64,000 bases of DNA. It comes from Phocaeicola barnesiae DSM 18169 = JCM 13652. GTDB taxonomy: Bacteria; Bacteroidota; Bacteroidia; Bacteroidales; Bacteroidaceae. Numbering within the stretch: the first letter of the stretch is position 1; each line of letters opens with the position of its first letter. The notes beneath the pieces were generated by a model. The model worked only from the letters and a program-made list of their open reading frames with translations. It did not search any database and was not told the DNA's origin. The stretch is from assembly GCF_000374585.1 (NCBI RefSeq), contig NZ_KB894645.1:214198-278197 (forward strand), in the 5' to 3' direction. Of the stretch, positions 45,622 through 53,968 are shown piece by piece. A program made the translations under genes and the position numbers.

Positions 45622-47274
45622 TTAAAAGCCGCGTACAGGAAATTCTGCAACGAACTGCATCAGTTGCGTATCAGGATTAGATTTCAGTTCGCAGGTATTA
45701 TTGAAAATCATCAAGGCACCATTCTCCTTGGTGTAAGGCGTCCATTCCGGAAGTCCCGCTACATTCGGATTTCCAGTCTTGGCAAACTGTATCCAGGCAC
45801 TGCTCATCTTATCGGCCAATGCCTGTGCATCTTTTCCACCACCGGTCATCGCCGCACTACGGGCGATATTATCGAACACAAAAGGTATTTCCATACAGTG
45901 TGTAGAACGTAAAATACCGTCCAAGGCCAGAGACTCCCATGCAAACTGATACATATATACCGGTGCTCCTTGAGCTGCCGATTTCCAATTCCCTTGTTCG
46001 ATAGCATTCGGACGGAAAATCCGGTCTACATCCAATATATCTTTGGGTTGACAACCCGGATAAGTCTTTTTGAACAAATCAATAAACTCATCCGTACGTT
46101 TTCCAAATGTATCCTGCAGTATCTTCTTCACCTGTTCCATAGTAGCATTACGGAATGCCGGAACATACGTACTTGGACAGAATTCATGCAAGGTAGTACC
46201 AATCATCATCGGAATATCTTTCGACAATTCGATGGATGCTTCCGGTTGAGCCGGCAAGACAACTCCATCTACCGTCGGAGCCCATCCGAAAATAAATGTA
46301 TGTACACCGTCCTTTTCGACTTCTTTTTTGACTTGGGCAACAGCCTTTTCACCAGCAGCCAGCAGTTCTTTATAAGGGACTTCTTTTATCTGGTCGATAT
46401 TATGTGATTTCAAGCCCAGAATCTCTACAGTAGCAGCACCGATGCGGCGTGAATAGCTGCTTTCCATGGTACGGAGCATGGAACCACTCTGTACAATAGC
46501 CTTCTGGAACAATCCTTTGGCAGCAGGAGTTGCCAACAGCGTAGAGACTTTTCCTCCTCCACCGGATTGACCGAAAATGGTTACATTATTCGGATCACCT
46601 CCGAAATTGGCGATATTTGCATGTACCCATTTCAATGCTGCTACCAGGTCCAATAGCCCGACATTTCCACTTTGGGCATATTTTTCTCCATAAGCAGACA
46701 AATCAAGAAAACCCAATACATTCAACCGGTGATTCAAGGTAACCACCACTACATCTCCCTTTCTGGCCAGGTTCGCTCCATCATAACCCGGCAATTCCTG
46801 TCCGGAACCGGCACTGTAACCACCGCCATGAAGCCATACCATTACCGGACGTTTCTGCTGCTTGTCCAGTCCTTTTGTCCAGATATTTACCCGCAAGCAG
46901 TCCTCTCCCGGATATCCGTCATCCCAATCGAAAGCAAAGGCTATCTCATCCGATCTCCAGCCTGCCCGCTCTGCCTGTGGACAAGTAGGTCCGTACGCTC
47001 TCGAACTTCTTACCCCTTCCCACTTTTCTACAGGAACCGGCGGCATGAAACGCTCGGCCGTAGCATAAGGTATACCTTTATATATATACACTCCATTATC
47101 TATATAGCCTGAAACCTTTCCTGCTTCTGTTTCTGCCACAGTACTTGCTTCAGACGAAATCAGCTCAGTCGGCGATGTATTCTCATACCTTCCAACCTTC
47201 TCCTGGCTGTTACTGCACGCATTGTTCATCAACAACACGGCAAACAGTCCCACTGTAACCAGATGTTTCTTCAT
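45622..47274 (-). CDS. Type-B carboxylesterase lipoprotein
   Basis: A predicted lipoprotein (lipobox NNAC, Cys20) of 550 residues from ATG 47274. Carboxylesterase family B features: YKGIPYA, EDCLRVNIW, VMVWLHGGGYSAGSGQELPGYDG (oxyanion hole), FGGDPNNVTIFGQSGGGGKV with nucleophile Ser237 (GxSGG rather than GESAGG), and THCMEIPFVF with the catalytic His. I choose ATG 47274 because it starts directly on the signal peptide; the frame is open to 47370 but adds 32 unsupported residues. First gene of the SusC/D operon and divergent from the regulator, so a second ester-removing enzyme is built into the locus. Confidence 0.9.
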   Translation of the reverse strand: MKKHLVTVGLFAVLLMNNACSNSQEKVGRYENTSPTELISSEASTVAETEAGKVSGYIDNGVYIYKGIPYATAERFMPPVPVEKWEGVRSSRAYGPTCPQAERAGWRSDEIAFAFDWDDGYPGEDCLRVNIWTKGLDKQQKRPVMVWLHGGGYSAGSGQELPGYDGANLARKGDVVVVTLNHRLNVLGFLDLSAYGEKYAQSGNVGLLDLVAALKWVHANIANFGGDPNNVTIFGQSGGGGKVSTLLATPAAKGLFQKAIVQSGSMLRTMESSYSRRIGAATVEILGLKSHNIDQIKEVPYKELLAAGEKAVAQVKKEVEKDGVHTFIFGWAPTVDGVVLPAQPEASIELSKDIPMMIGTTLHEFCPSTYVPAFRNATMEQVKKILQDTFGKRTDEFIDLFKKTYPGCQPKDILDVDRIFRPNAIEQGNWKSAAQGAPVYMYQFAWESLALDGILRSTHCMEIPFVFDNIARSAAMTGGGKDAQALADKMSSAWIQFAKTGNPNVAGLPEWTPYTKENGALMIFNNTCELKSNPDTQLMQFVAEFPVRGF

Positions 47275-47473
47275 ATTCTTCACTCGTTTTAAGGTTATAC
47301 TTTCTGAATACAATATTACAGAATTCATTTCCAGTGGATTTTCATGCGTGTACAATTGATTTTCGTACAAGTAAAAGAAGTTTTCTATTTGTTCAACGGC
47401 TTATTTCTGTGTTCATGGAACGGCTTTCAATTACTTTTTACCATCATTTTTATCTTACTTTCACAAAAGATAT

Positions 47474-47481
47474 TACCTTTG
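47474..47481 (+). promoter_or_regulatory. -7 element of the hybrid two-component regulator gene
   Basis: TACCTTTG, 47 bases before ATG 47529, in the divergent region between regulator and operon. The rest of 47275-47470 is AT-rich, with no further gene or clear repeat. Confidence 0.6.
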
Positions 47482-47528
47482 CAAAACCAGAAAAGCACTT
47501 GAAACAAAAACCTAAACCGACAAAGTAA

Positions 47529-50500
47529 ATGAAAACTTTAGTTAGCCTCTTAGCCCTTATTGTATGCTTATTTTTACCTGGTTGCCACTCCTCGCTTGAA
47601 ACTGGGCCGAAGGATTCGGAAAACATGGTCCGAATGGATTATTCCATTTCCAACCTGAAAGTACAAAGCATAACCGAAGACCAGTTCGGCCATATCTGGA
47701 TAGGTACCTTTAGAGGCCTGAACAAATATAACGGCTATCAATACCAACAGTTCTTCCACTCGGACAATCCAAGCTCTTTAAGCTATAATGGAGTAAATAC
47801 TCTCTACCTGGACTCTAAAAAACGTCTGTGGGTAGGAACTCAAAGAGGTGTCAACATCTATCAGGAAAACGATACCTTCAAACAGTTCATCTTACATGGA
47901 GAAAACTGGAATATTCAACACATCCTGGAGAACAGTAAAGGAGAAATCTATCTGGATGCCATCAGTCACCTGTACAAATACAACGAAAAGACATCAAGTT
48001 TTGATGTCGTACTGACCCTCGACGACGACAAGCCATTTACCTCTGTACATTATTTCCTAGACCGGAAAGACAGGATATGGAGTGTAGAAGGAAATGAAAT
48101 ATTATGTTACTCCCCAGACAACTACCAAATCATCAAACGAGTCCAGCTACCGTTTATCGCCATATACAACTTTCTGAGCAATAACGGAAATCTGTGGATT
48201 TCTTCGGAACAAGGACTTTGTATCTTCGATACCAAGGCAGAAGATTTCATCCCTGTCCCCACTCCTATGACTACCCATCCGCTTTTCAAAGGAACGATTG
48301 TTTCTTTCATTCATTTTCACACCGAATCGGAAATGTATCTGGTTACCTCCAAAGGGCTGTTCCTTTACAAGTCCAATGAACAGAAAATGATTCACCAGTC
48401 CGAGAGTTCGTTCCCGTATCAGGTTTCCGACTACCATGCAACCACCTTATTCACCGATTCCCAAAAGAATCTGTGGCTTGGCACTTACAACCAAGGAGCC
48501 ATCCTCCTCTCCAATAATAAAGACTATTTCAACTACAACAATGTAGTCGACAAATTCTTCCAGAAAAAATATATTTCCGGAGTCACATCCGACCAGGAAG
48601 GAAGAATGGTTGCTTTCGACCTGTTCTCACACCTGTACCTGTATCAACCTTCGAAAGACAACATTGAACTTCTAGCAGTTCCATTTCCCCTGGACAACAC
48701 CTATTTATCTTCCCGGGGAATCCAGTTTATCGAGTTCGACAAAAAAGGATACTTGTGGATTCTATGCAATGAAAAGGATATATATTGCTGTACCCTTCAA
48801 AACAATACTTTACAGATCCGGCAGAAATTCCATCTTCCGAATCTTTGTACAGCCATACGAAGCGATTCGAACGGTACTGTCTTCGTATCCTCCCGGGAAG
48901 AATTCATATACAAACTGTCGGCAGGAAAAAATACCTTCGAAGAAATTCAATACCTTGACCGCCAAGGTTCGAAAACATACATCTATTCACAGGACATCCT
49001 GCCTGTCAAAGAAGGAAAAGTCATCATAGCCCCATTCAATATGGACCTTTACCTGTACGACAATGTATCGGGCGAAATCACTACGCTCCCATTCAAAGAA
49101 AAGGTTCATGACAAACTGGCCATCATAAAATGCATGTTCCAGGACTCAGAAGGAAAAGTCTGGATAGGTACACGTTCAGATGGAGTATATTACTTCTCTC
49201 CCGACCTGAAAACACTGACAAAGATAAAAGGAGTATCCAGTGAAGACATCTGCAGTTTCGAGGAAGACCAGCAGGGAAATATCTGGATAAGTACCTTATA
49301 TGGATTGTTTAAATACGACCAGACCGATGCACACATCACCGGTTACTATGCATCCGACGGTATCGGAGGAAACCAGTTTGCCCAATACAGTTCATGCAGA
49401 CTGGCAGATGGTACCCTCGTTTTCGGAGGAGCCCATGGACTCACCTACTTTAACCCCATCGATGTAGGACGGAAACAGCAGGTTCCCGTTCTGTTCGAAC
49501 AGCTGAAAGTATACAACGAATGGATACATCCTACCCAAGAAGGAATCATCGACAAATCATTGAACTTCAATCCCAATATCCGGCTAAACTACAATGAAAA
49601 CAGTTTCAGTATCTCGTACGCCGCACTGACCTTCACCAATGCACAAAAGATACATTATCAATATAAACTGGAAGGACACGACAAGCTTTGGATAGATGCT
49701 TCGAACAACCGAGAAGCCATCTATTCCAATCTGCCCGCCGGAAACTATACCTTTAAAGTACGTATTTTCAGTAATGACAAAAGTATTGTCGAAACCGAAA
49801 ACAGTATCCATATAGCCATTTCTCCTGCTCCCTGGCTCAGCTGGTGGGCATATCTCATCTATTCTGTGTTTATCTTAGGAATCATCCTGCTTGGTATCTA
49901 TATCATCCAGAGAATCCGTAAGGAACACCTGAAAGCGCAATGGGCAGAAATGGAACGGGAACAGGAAGTACGCACCAATCAGATGCACCTGAGCTTCTTT
50001 ACAAACATATCACACGAGTTCCGTACTCCACTCACCATGATAGCAGGCCCCATTGCCACACTTTGCCGGAAAAACAGCTTCAGTCAGGAAGAAACCAGGT
50101 TGCTGAAGCTGGTACAACGAAGCGTAAACAGAATGCTGAAACTGATTAACCAAATCATGGATTTGGGTAAACTGGAAGGAGACGCACTGCGGCTATACGT
50201 TACAAAAACAGACCTTACACAAGAAGTACGTAATTACCTGGAAACAGTAAAAATCAATGCCGATGAAAAAAAGATTACACTTGCCTACGACAACATGCCT
50301 GCCAATTTATCTGCATGGATAGATACAGACAAACTGGAAAAAATTCTGGCCAATCTTTTATCGAATGCCTTGAAGTTCACTCCGTCAGGAGGACAGATAA
50401 CCGTTTCTGTAGAAAAAATAAACCATGAACAGGCTTCGGCTTTATTCACCCTGAACGAAAATGACAGATTCAATCAGTACGTACTGCTTGAAGTGGCAGA

Positions 50501-51578
50501 TACTGGCTGCGGCATTCCGGAAGAAAAGATGGAAAGTATCTTCCTGAAATACTATCAGATAAACAGTGACAAACAAGCTGTCTACAATTGCGGTACAGGT
50601 ATCGGACTGTATTTTGTACGCCGGCTCGTATGGTTGCACCATGGCTACATCAAAGTAAAGAATGCCGTTCCTCATGGAGCGGTCTTCACTGTCCTGCTTC
50701 CTGTAGACGATGAAGCCTATCCGGAAAACGAACGGCAATCTACAACACAAGTTCCTGTCTTCGAATCCATAGCCATGACAGATGAAACAGAAAAACTGGA
50801 GAACGAAACAGATACAGATACAGAAAAACCCGTATTACTGATAGTGGAAGATGACAACGAACTCTCCGCTTATCTGAAACTGCTGTTCAGCCGAAGTTAT
50901 CACATTGTTCACCGATACGATGCCGACAGTGCTTTTTCCGAACTGGAGAACATCAAGCCGGACCTGATTCTGAGCGATGTAGTCATGCCGGGAAAACTGG
51001 ATGGTGTAGCTTTCTGCAAGAAAATCAAGTCGGGAAATCATTTCTGCCACATTCCGGTAATTCTTCTGACTGCCAAAACAAGGATGGAAGAACAGATAGA
51101 AGGTCTGAAAGCCCAAGCAAACGCATACGTCACCAAGCCCTTTGACCCGGAATATCTGAAAGCACTGCTGGTTTCACAACTCAACAACAGAGACATGGCT
51201 CGCAACATTCTGGGCAACAGTACAGATACTACACAACTGGAAGAAGGTTCCATCAATCCGCAAGACAAAAAATTCATGGATGAACTGTATGCGTTGATGG
51301 AAAAGGAATTGTCGAATCCGGAACTGAATATCATCAAGATTACAGAAGTCATGAAGATAAGCCGTACCAAATTCTACTACAAACTGAAAGCATTGACGGG
51401 TGAAAATCCAAGTATATTCTTCCGGAACTATAAACTAAACCGTGCCGCCGAACTGATGGCAACCGGCAAATATACAATCTCGGAAATAGCTGATATGACC
51501 GGATTCAGCACCCTTTCATTTTTCTCTGCCAGTTTCAAGAAGAAATTCGGGGTACCGCCCAGTGAATATAAACATTAA
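47529..51578 (+). CDS. Hybrid two-component system sensor/regulator (HTCS)
   Basis: One-protein signalling system that senses a breakdown product in the periplasm and activates the adjacent operon. Order: signal or lipobox-like start (LFLPGC, Cys19); two-bladed periplasmic sensor made of reg_prop repeats (GHIWIGTFRGLNKYN, KRLWVGTQRGVNIY and many more, 45-690); Y_Y_Y domain (about 690-765, GNYTFKVRIFS). A membrane helix follows (about 770-800, WWAYLIYSVFILGIILLGIYII). The kinase has phospho-acceptor His829 in NISHEFRTPL and an ATPase domain (NLLSNALKF, DTGCGIP). The receiver has Asp1150 in LSDVVMPG, and a C-terminal AraC HTH (about 1245-1349) ends it. 1349 residues, normal. Divergent from the esterase/SusC/SusD operon. 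Confidence 0.97.
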   Translation: MKTLVSLLALIVCLFLPGCHSSLETGPKDSENMVRMDYSISNLKVQSITEDQFGHIWIGTFRGLNKYNGYQYQQFFHSDNPSSLSYNGVNTLYLDSKKRLWVGTQRGVNIYQENDTFKQFILHGENWNIQHILENSKGEIYLDAISHLYKYNEKTSSFDVVLTLDDDKPFTSVHYFLDRKDRIWSVEGNEILCYSPDNYQIIKRVQLPFIAIYNFLSNNGNLWISSEQGLCIFDTKAEDFIPVPTPMTTHPLFKGTIVSFIHFHTESEMYLVTSKGLFLYKSNEQKMIHQSESSFPYQVSDYHATTLFTDSQKNLWLGTYNQGAILLSNNKDYFNYNNVVDKFFQKKYISGVTSDQEGRMVAFDLFSHLYLYQPSKDNIELLAVPFPLDNTYLSSRGIQFIEFDKKGYLWILCNEKDIYCCTLQNNTLQIRQKFHLPNLCTAIRSDSNGTVFVSSREEFIYKLSAGKNTFEEIQYLDRQGSKTYIYSQDILPVKEGKVIIAPFNMDLYLYDNVSGEITTLPFKEKVHDKLAIIKCMFQDSEGKVWIGTRSDGVYYFSPDLKTLTKIKGVSSEDICSFEEDQQGNIWISTLYGLFKYDQTDAHITGYYASDGIGGNQFAQYSSCRLADGTLVFGGAHGLTYFNPIDVGRKQQVPVLFEQLKVYNEWIHPTQEGIIDKSLNFNPNIRLNYNENSFSISYAALTFTNAQKIHYQYKLEGHDKLWIDASNNREAIYSNLPAGNYTFKVRIFSNDKSIVETENSIHIAISPAPWLSWWAYLIYSVFILGIILLGIYIIQRIRKEHLKAQWAEMEREQEVRTNQMHLSFFTNISHEFRTPLTMIAGPIATLCRKNSFSQEETRLLKLVQRSVNRMLKLINQIMDLGKLEGDALRLYVTKTDLTQEVRNYLETVKINADEKKITLAYDNMPANLSAWIDTDKLEKILANLLSNALKFTPSGGQITVSVEKINHEQASALFTLNENDRFNQYVLLEVADTGCGIPEEKMESIFLKYYQINSDKQAVYNCGTGIGLYFVRRLVWLHHGYIKVKNAVPHGAVFTVLLPVDDEAYPENERQSTTQVPVFESIAMTDETEKLENETDTDTEKPVLLIVEDDNELSAYLKLLFSRSYHIVHRYDADSAFSELENIKPDLILSDVVMPGKLDGVAFCKKIKSGNHFCHIPVILLTAKTRMEEQIEGLKAQANAYVTKPFDPEYLKALLVSQLNNRDMARNILGNSTDTTQLEEGSINPQDKKFMDELYALMEKELSNPELNIIKITEVMKISRTKFYYKLKALTGENPSIFFRNYKLNRAAELMATGKYTISEIADMTGFSTLSFFSASFKKKFGVPPSEYKH

Positions 51579-51620
51579 GAAAGAAAACTGCCGTATCTGG
51601 TAGCGGACCTGAACAGCAAA

Positions 51621-51660
51621 AAAACGTCCGGTTGTCTTCATGAAGACAACCGGACGTTTT
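51621..51660. terminator. Perfect 40-bp palindrome after the HTCS gene
   Basis: Bases 51621-51640 and 51641-51660 are exact reverse complements with no spacer. The outer arms are AAAACGTCCGG and CCGGACGTTTT and the centre is CTTCATGAAG. It lies 43 bases after the HTCS stop and ends in TTTT, so it probably terminates that transcript. Its GGACGTTTT ends also occur in the cluster at 31136-31220. Confidence 0.8.
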
Positions 51661-51664
51661 CATG

Positions 51665-51703
51665 AAAACACGAGTTCGTTTGATATAAAACATGAGTTCG
51701 TTT
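51665..51703. repeat. Two direct repeats at the znuA-like promoter
   Basis: AAAACACGAGTTCGTTT (51665-51681) and AAAACATGAGTTCGTTT (51687-51703) are 22 bases apart start to start, two helical turns. The second covers the -33 position of the promoter whose -7 box is at 51726. Each has AAAAC/GTTT ends. A repressor operator (metal- or other-responsive) is a reasonable inference. Confidence 0.6.
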
Positions 51704-51725
51704 TCGGCACACGGAAAGAAATATG

Positions 51726-51733
51726 TATCTTTG
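51726..51733 (+). promoter_or_regulatory. -7 element of the zinc transporter genes
   Basis: TATCTTTG, 27 bases before ATG 51761, with TTTT at 51701-51704 as a -33 candidate (21-base spacer). Confidence 0.7.
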
Positions 51734-51760
51734 CCTCTCCATCAAACAAACATTTCATTT

Positions 51761-52636
51761 ATGAAAAGATACATATACCTGATAATCATTCTATTTACAA
51801 TAGGCGTTTCTGCTTGTGCCCCTTCCAGACAGACCGACGAAAAGCCGACCCTTACCGTCTCCATCGAACCGTTGCGCTATTTTACCGAAGCAATAGCGGG
51901 CGACCGTTTCAAGGTGGTCAGCATGGTACCCGAAGGGAACAGTCCGGAAACTTACGACCCTACCCCCCAGCAACTTGTCGCCCAAGCGAAAAGCAAGGCG
52001 TTCCTGCGTATCGGGTACATCGGGTTCGAACAGACCTGGCTGAAGAAACTGCAGGACAACGCTCCGGGACAGCCTTTCTACGACCTCTCAAAAGGAGTTG
52101 CCCTTATGGCCGGAAGCTGTTCACACGAAGAAGACAATGCCCACAATCATGCGCACGAAGGTGTGGAACCGCACATCTGGAATTCGGTGAAAAACGCCAG
52201 AATCATCGCCAACAACATCTTCCAGGCCCTGTCTGAAATAGATAATGAGCAGACTCCATACTATCAGCACCGGTTGGACAGCCTGCTTCAGGTGATTGAC
52301 AATACCGGAAAAGAAATGGACACCCTCATGGAAAATGCCGACCGCACTTTCCTGATTTATCATCCGGCACTGACCTACTTTGCCCGCGATTACGGACTGA
52401 ACCAGATCAGCATCGAAGCCGATGGCAAGGAGCCCTCTCCTGCCCACCTGAAGGAACTGATTCAGCTCTGCCGGGAAGAACAGCCCAAAATCATTTTCGT
52501 CCAAAAGGAATTCGATACGCGGAACGCGGAAATCATCGCCCGGGAACTGCAGGTAAATGTCATCCCCATCAATCCGCTCAGCTACCACTGGAACGAGGAG
52601 ATGATCAACATCGCCAAAGCATTGAGTAACCCTTAA
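51761..52636 (+). CDS. znuA: Zinc-type ABC transporter substrate-binding lipoprotein
   Basis: Cluster A-I metal-binding protein, lipoprotein (lipobox VSAC, Cys19), 291 residues. SIEPLRYFTEAIAGDRFKVVSMVPEGNSPETYDPTPQQL is the family start. A His-rich loop, CSHEEDNAHNHAHEG, precedes the metal-ligand segment EPHIWNSVKNA. YHPALTYFARDYGL and IFVQKEFDTRNAEIIAREL complete the family's layout. Zinc is the most likely ligand because of the His loop; manganese is possible. Start ATG 51761: the promoter lies downstream of the in-frame ATG at 51692. The ATPase gene begins 10 bases downstream. Confidence 0.9.
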   Translation: MKRYIYLIIILFTIGVSACAPSRQTDEKPTLTVSIEPLRYFTEAIAGDRFKVVSMVPEGNSPETYDPTPQQLVAQAKSKAFLRIGYIGFEQTWLKKLQDNAPGQPFYDLSKGVALMAGSCSHEEDNAHNHAHEGVEPHIWNSVKNARIIANNIFQALSEIDNEQTPYYQHRLDSLLQVIDNTGKEMDTLMENADRTFLIYHPALTYFARDYGLNQISIEADGKEPSPAHLKELIQLCREEQPKIIFVQKEFDTRNAEIIARELQVNVIPINPLSYHWNEEMINIAKALSNP

Positions 52637-52646
52637 CCTCCGACTT

Positions 52647-53423
52647 ATGACACACGAACCGCTGATACAACTGACCGACATTTCGGCCGCCTACGACCGG
52701 AAACAGGTACTGACAGATGTAAACCTGACCGTGTACGAAAAAGATTTTCTGGGAGTCATCGGGCCGAACGGAGGGGGAAAGACTACCCTCATGAAAGTTA
52801 TCCTCGGCCTGTTGAAACCTGTCCACGGAACCATCCGTTTCTTCCGTCACGGAAAAGAAGTGCCGGAAGTAAGCATAGGCTATCTGCCTCAATACAATCA
52901 CATCGACAAGAAATTCCCCATCTCGGTATACGAAGTGGTACTCTCCGGACTGAACAAACAGAAATCACTGTTCAGCCGGTTCACCGCCGAACAGCACCGG
53001 CAGGTAGAAAGAACCATCGCCCGTATGGGACTGGAAGGGCTGGAACAACGAGCCATCGGTCAGTTGAGCGGCGGACAGCTCCAGCGGGCTCTGCTGGGAC
53101 GGGCCATCGTATCGTGCCCGCAACTGATTATCCTGGATGAACCCAATACATACATCGACAAGCGGTTTGAAGCCAAACTCTATTCCCTGCTGGAAGACAT
53201 CAACCGTGAATGCGCCATCGTGCTGGTCAGCCACGACATCGGCACCGTACTCCAGAATGTAAAGACCATCGCCTGCGTAAACGGCACCCTGGACTATCAT
53301 CCGGACACTGAAATCCCCGCCGAATGGCTGGAAGAACATTTCGGCTGTCCCATTGAGCTGTTAGGACACGGCAACCTGCCGCACCGGGTACTGAAATGCC
53401 ATCACCATTCCGAAGAACATTGA
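52647..53423 (+). CDS. znuC: Metal ABC transporter ATP-binding protein
   Basis: ATPase subunit, 258 residues, with Walker A GPNGGGKTTLMK, Q-loop LPQYNHIDKKFP, signature LSGGQLQR, Walker B LIILDEPNTYID and switch His in VSHDIG. The C-terminal tail CHHHSEEH is His-rich, in keeping with zinc. It follows the binding-protein gene by 10 bases. The expected permease gene (znuB) does not follow; the next gene is a small AT-rich membrane protein, so the permease must lie elsewhere. Confidence 0.92.
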   Translation: MTHEPLIQLTDISAAYDRKQVLTDVNLTVYEKDFLGVIGPNGGGKTTLMKVILGLLKPVHGTIRFFRHGKEVPEVSIGYLPQYNHIDKKFPISVYEVVLSGLNKQKSLFSRFTAEQHRQVERTIARMGLEGLEQRAIGQLSGGQLQRALLGRAIVSCPQLIILDEPNTYIDKRFEAKLYSLLEDINRECAIVLVSHDIGTVLQNVKTIACVNGTLDYHPDTEIPAEWLEEHFGCPIELLGHGNLPHRVLKCHHHSEEH

Positions 53424-53439
53424 TTTCATCAATAATCTA

Positions 53440-53829
53440 TTGACAATCAACACTTCACATCAGCCAAACAACAGCCGAATAGAAACGCAATATAAAATAA
53501 CATATATCTTAGGTGCTCTGTTTTTCTTTATCTTAGGAGTAGTATTGTCCAATACATATCGGCCATATATTTATGCCAATCATCTATATGACTATCATTT
53601 TGCCGATACTATAGGAAACTGGGTAGCTGTTCCATCCTTAACCCTGCTAGTAGTGGGAATGAACAAATATACCCCATACAAAGCCACTCTATACAGTGTA
53701 ATGGTATGGTTTCTTTATGAAATAATCCCTTTTGGCGTTTTTGATTATTATTATTTGTTAGCTACCTTAGCCAGTGGAGCTCTGACTTATCTGGCATTTT
53801 ATATCTTCAAACCTTCAGGTAAGCATTGA
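53440..53829 (+). CDS. Small four-helix membrane protein, unknown (weakly VanZ-like)
   Basis: 129 residues from a TTG start 16 bases after the ATPase stop; no ATG is available near the N-terminus, so the start is uncertain. Four hydrophobic helices are visible: YILGALFFFILGVVLS, WVAVPSLTLLVVGM, LYSVMVWFLYEIIPF, LLATLASGALTYLAFYIF. The C-terminal Glu, then GVFDYYYLLATLASG, recalls VanZ-like proteins only weakly. Base composition is clearly more AT-rich than its neighbours, with AT-ending codons, hinting at transfer. It occupies the place where a zinc permease is usual, but is far too short to be one. Confidence 0.6.
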   Translation: MTINTSHQPNNSRIETQYKITYILGALFFFILGVVLSNTYRPYIYANHLYDYHFADTIGNWVAVPSLTLLVVGMNKYTPYKATLYSVMVWFLYEIIPFGVFDYYYLLATLASGALTYLAFYIFKPSGKH

Positions 53830-53928
53830 AAGCTGAACCGTTAAAGAAAATACCGAAACCTGACAAGCCTTTTAACTTGCGTTGACAAGAATATTCGTTC
53901 TTTGGTATTCTGATTGACAAATGTTTAC

Positions 53929-53936
53929 TATCTTTG
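53929..53936 (+). promoter_or_regulatory. -7 element of the DUF2723 gene
   Basis: TATCTTTG, followed by CCGCG, 32 bases before ATG 53969. The nearest TTTG (53901) is 24 bases upstream, slightly long. Confidence 0.65.
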
Positions 53937-53968
53937 CCGCGATTAACGTTAACGAGAAAAAATAGTTC

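Noticed and set aside
47275..47370. N-terminal extension of the carboxylesterase
   Set aside because: 32 residues with no signal-peptide character precede a perfect lipoprotein signal at ATG 47274.
51692..51760. Earlier ATG for the zinc-binding lipoprotein
   Set aside because: A TATCTTTG promoter box lies downstream of it and the lipoprotein signal starts at ATG 51761.
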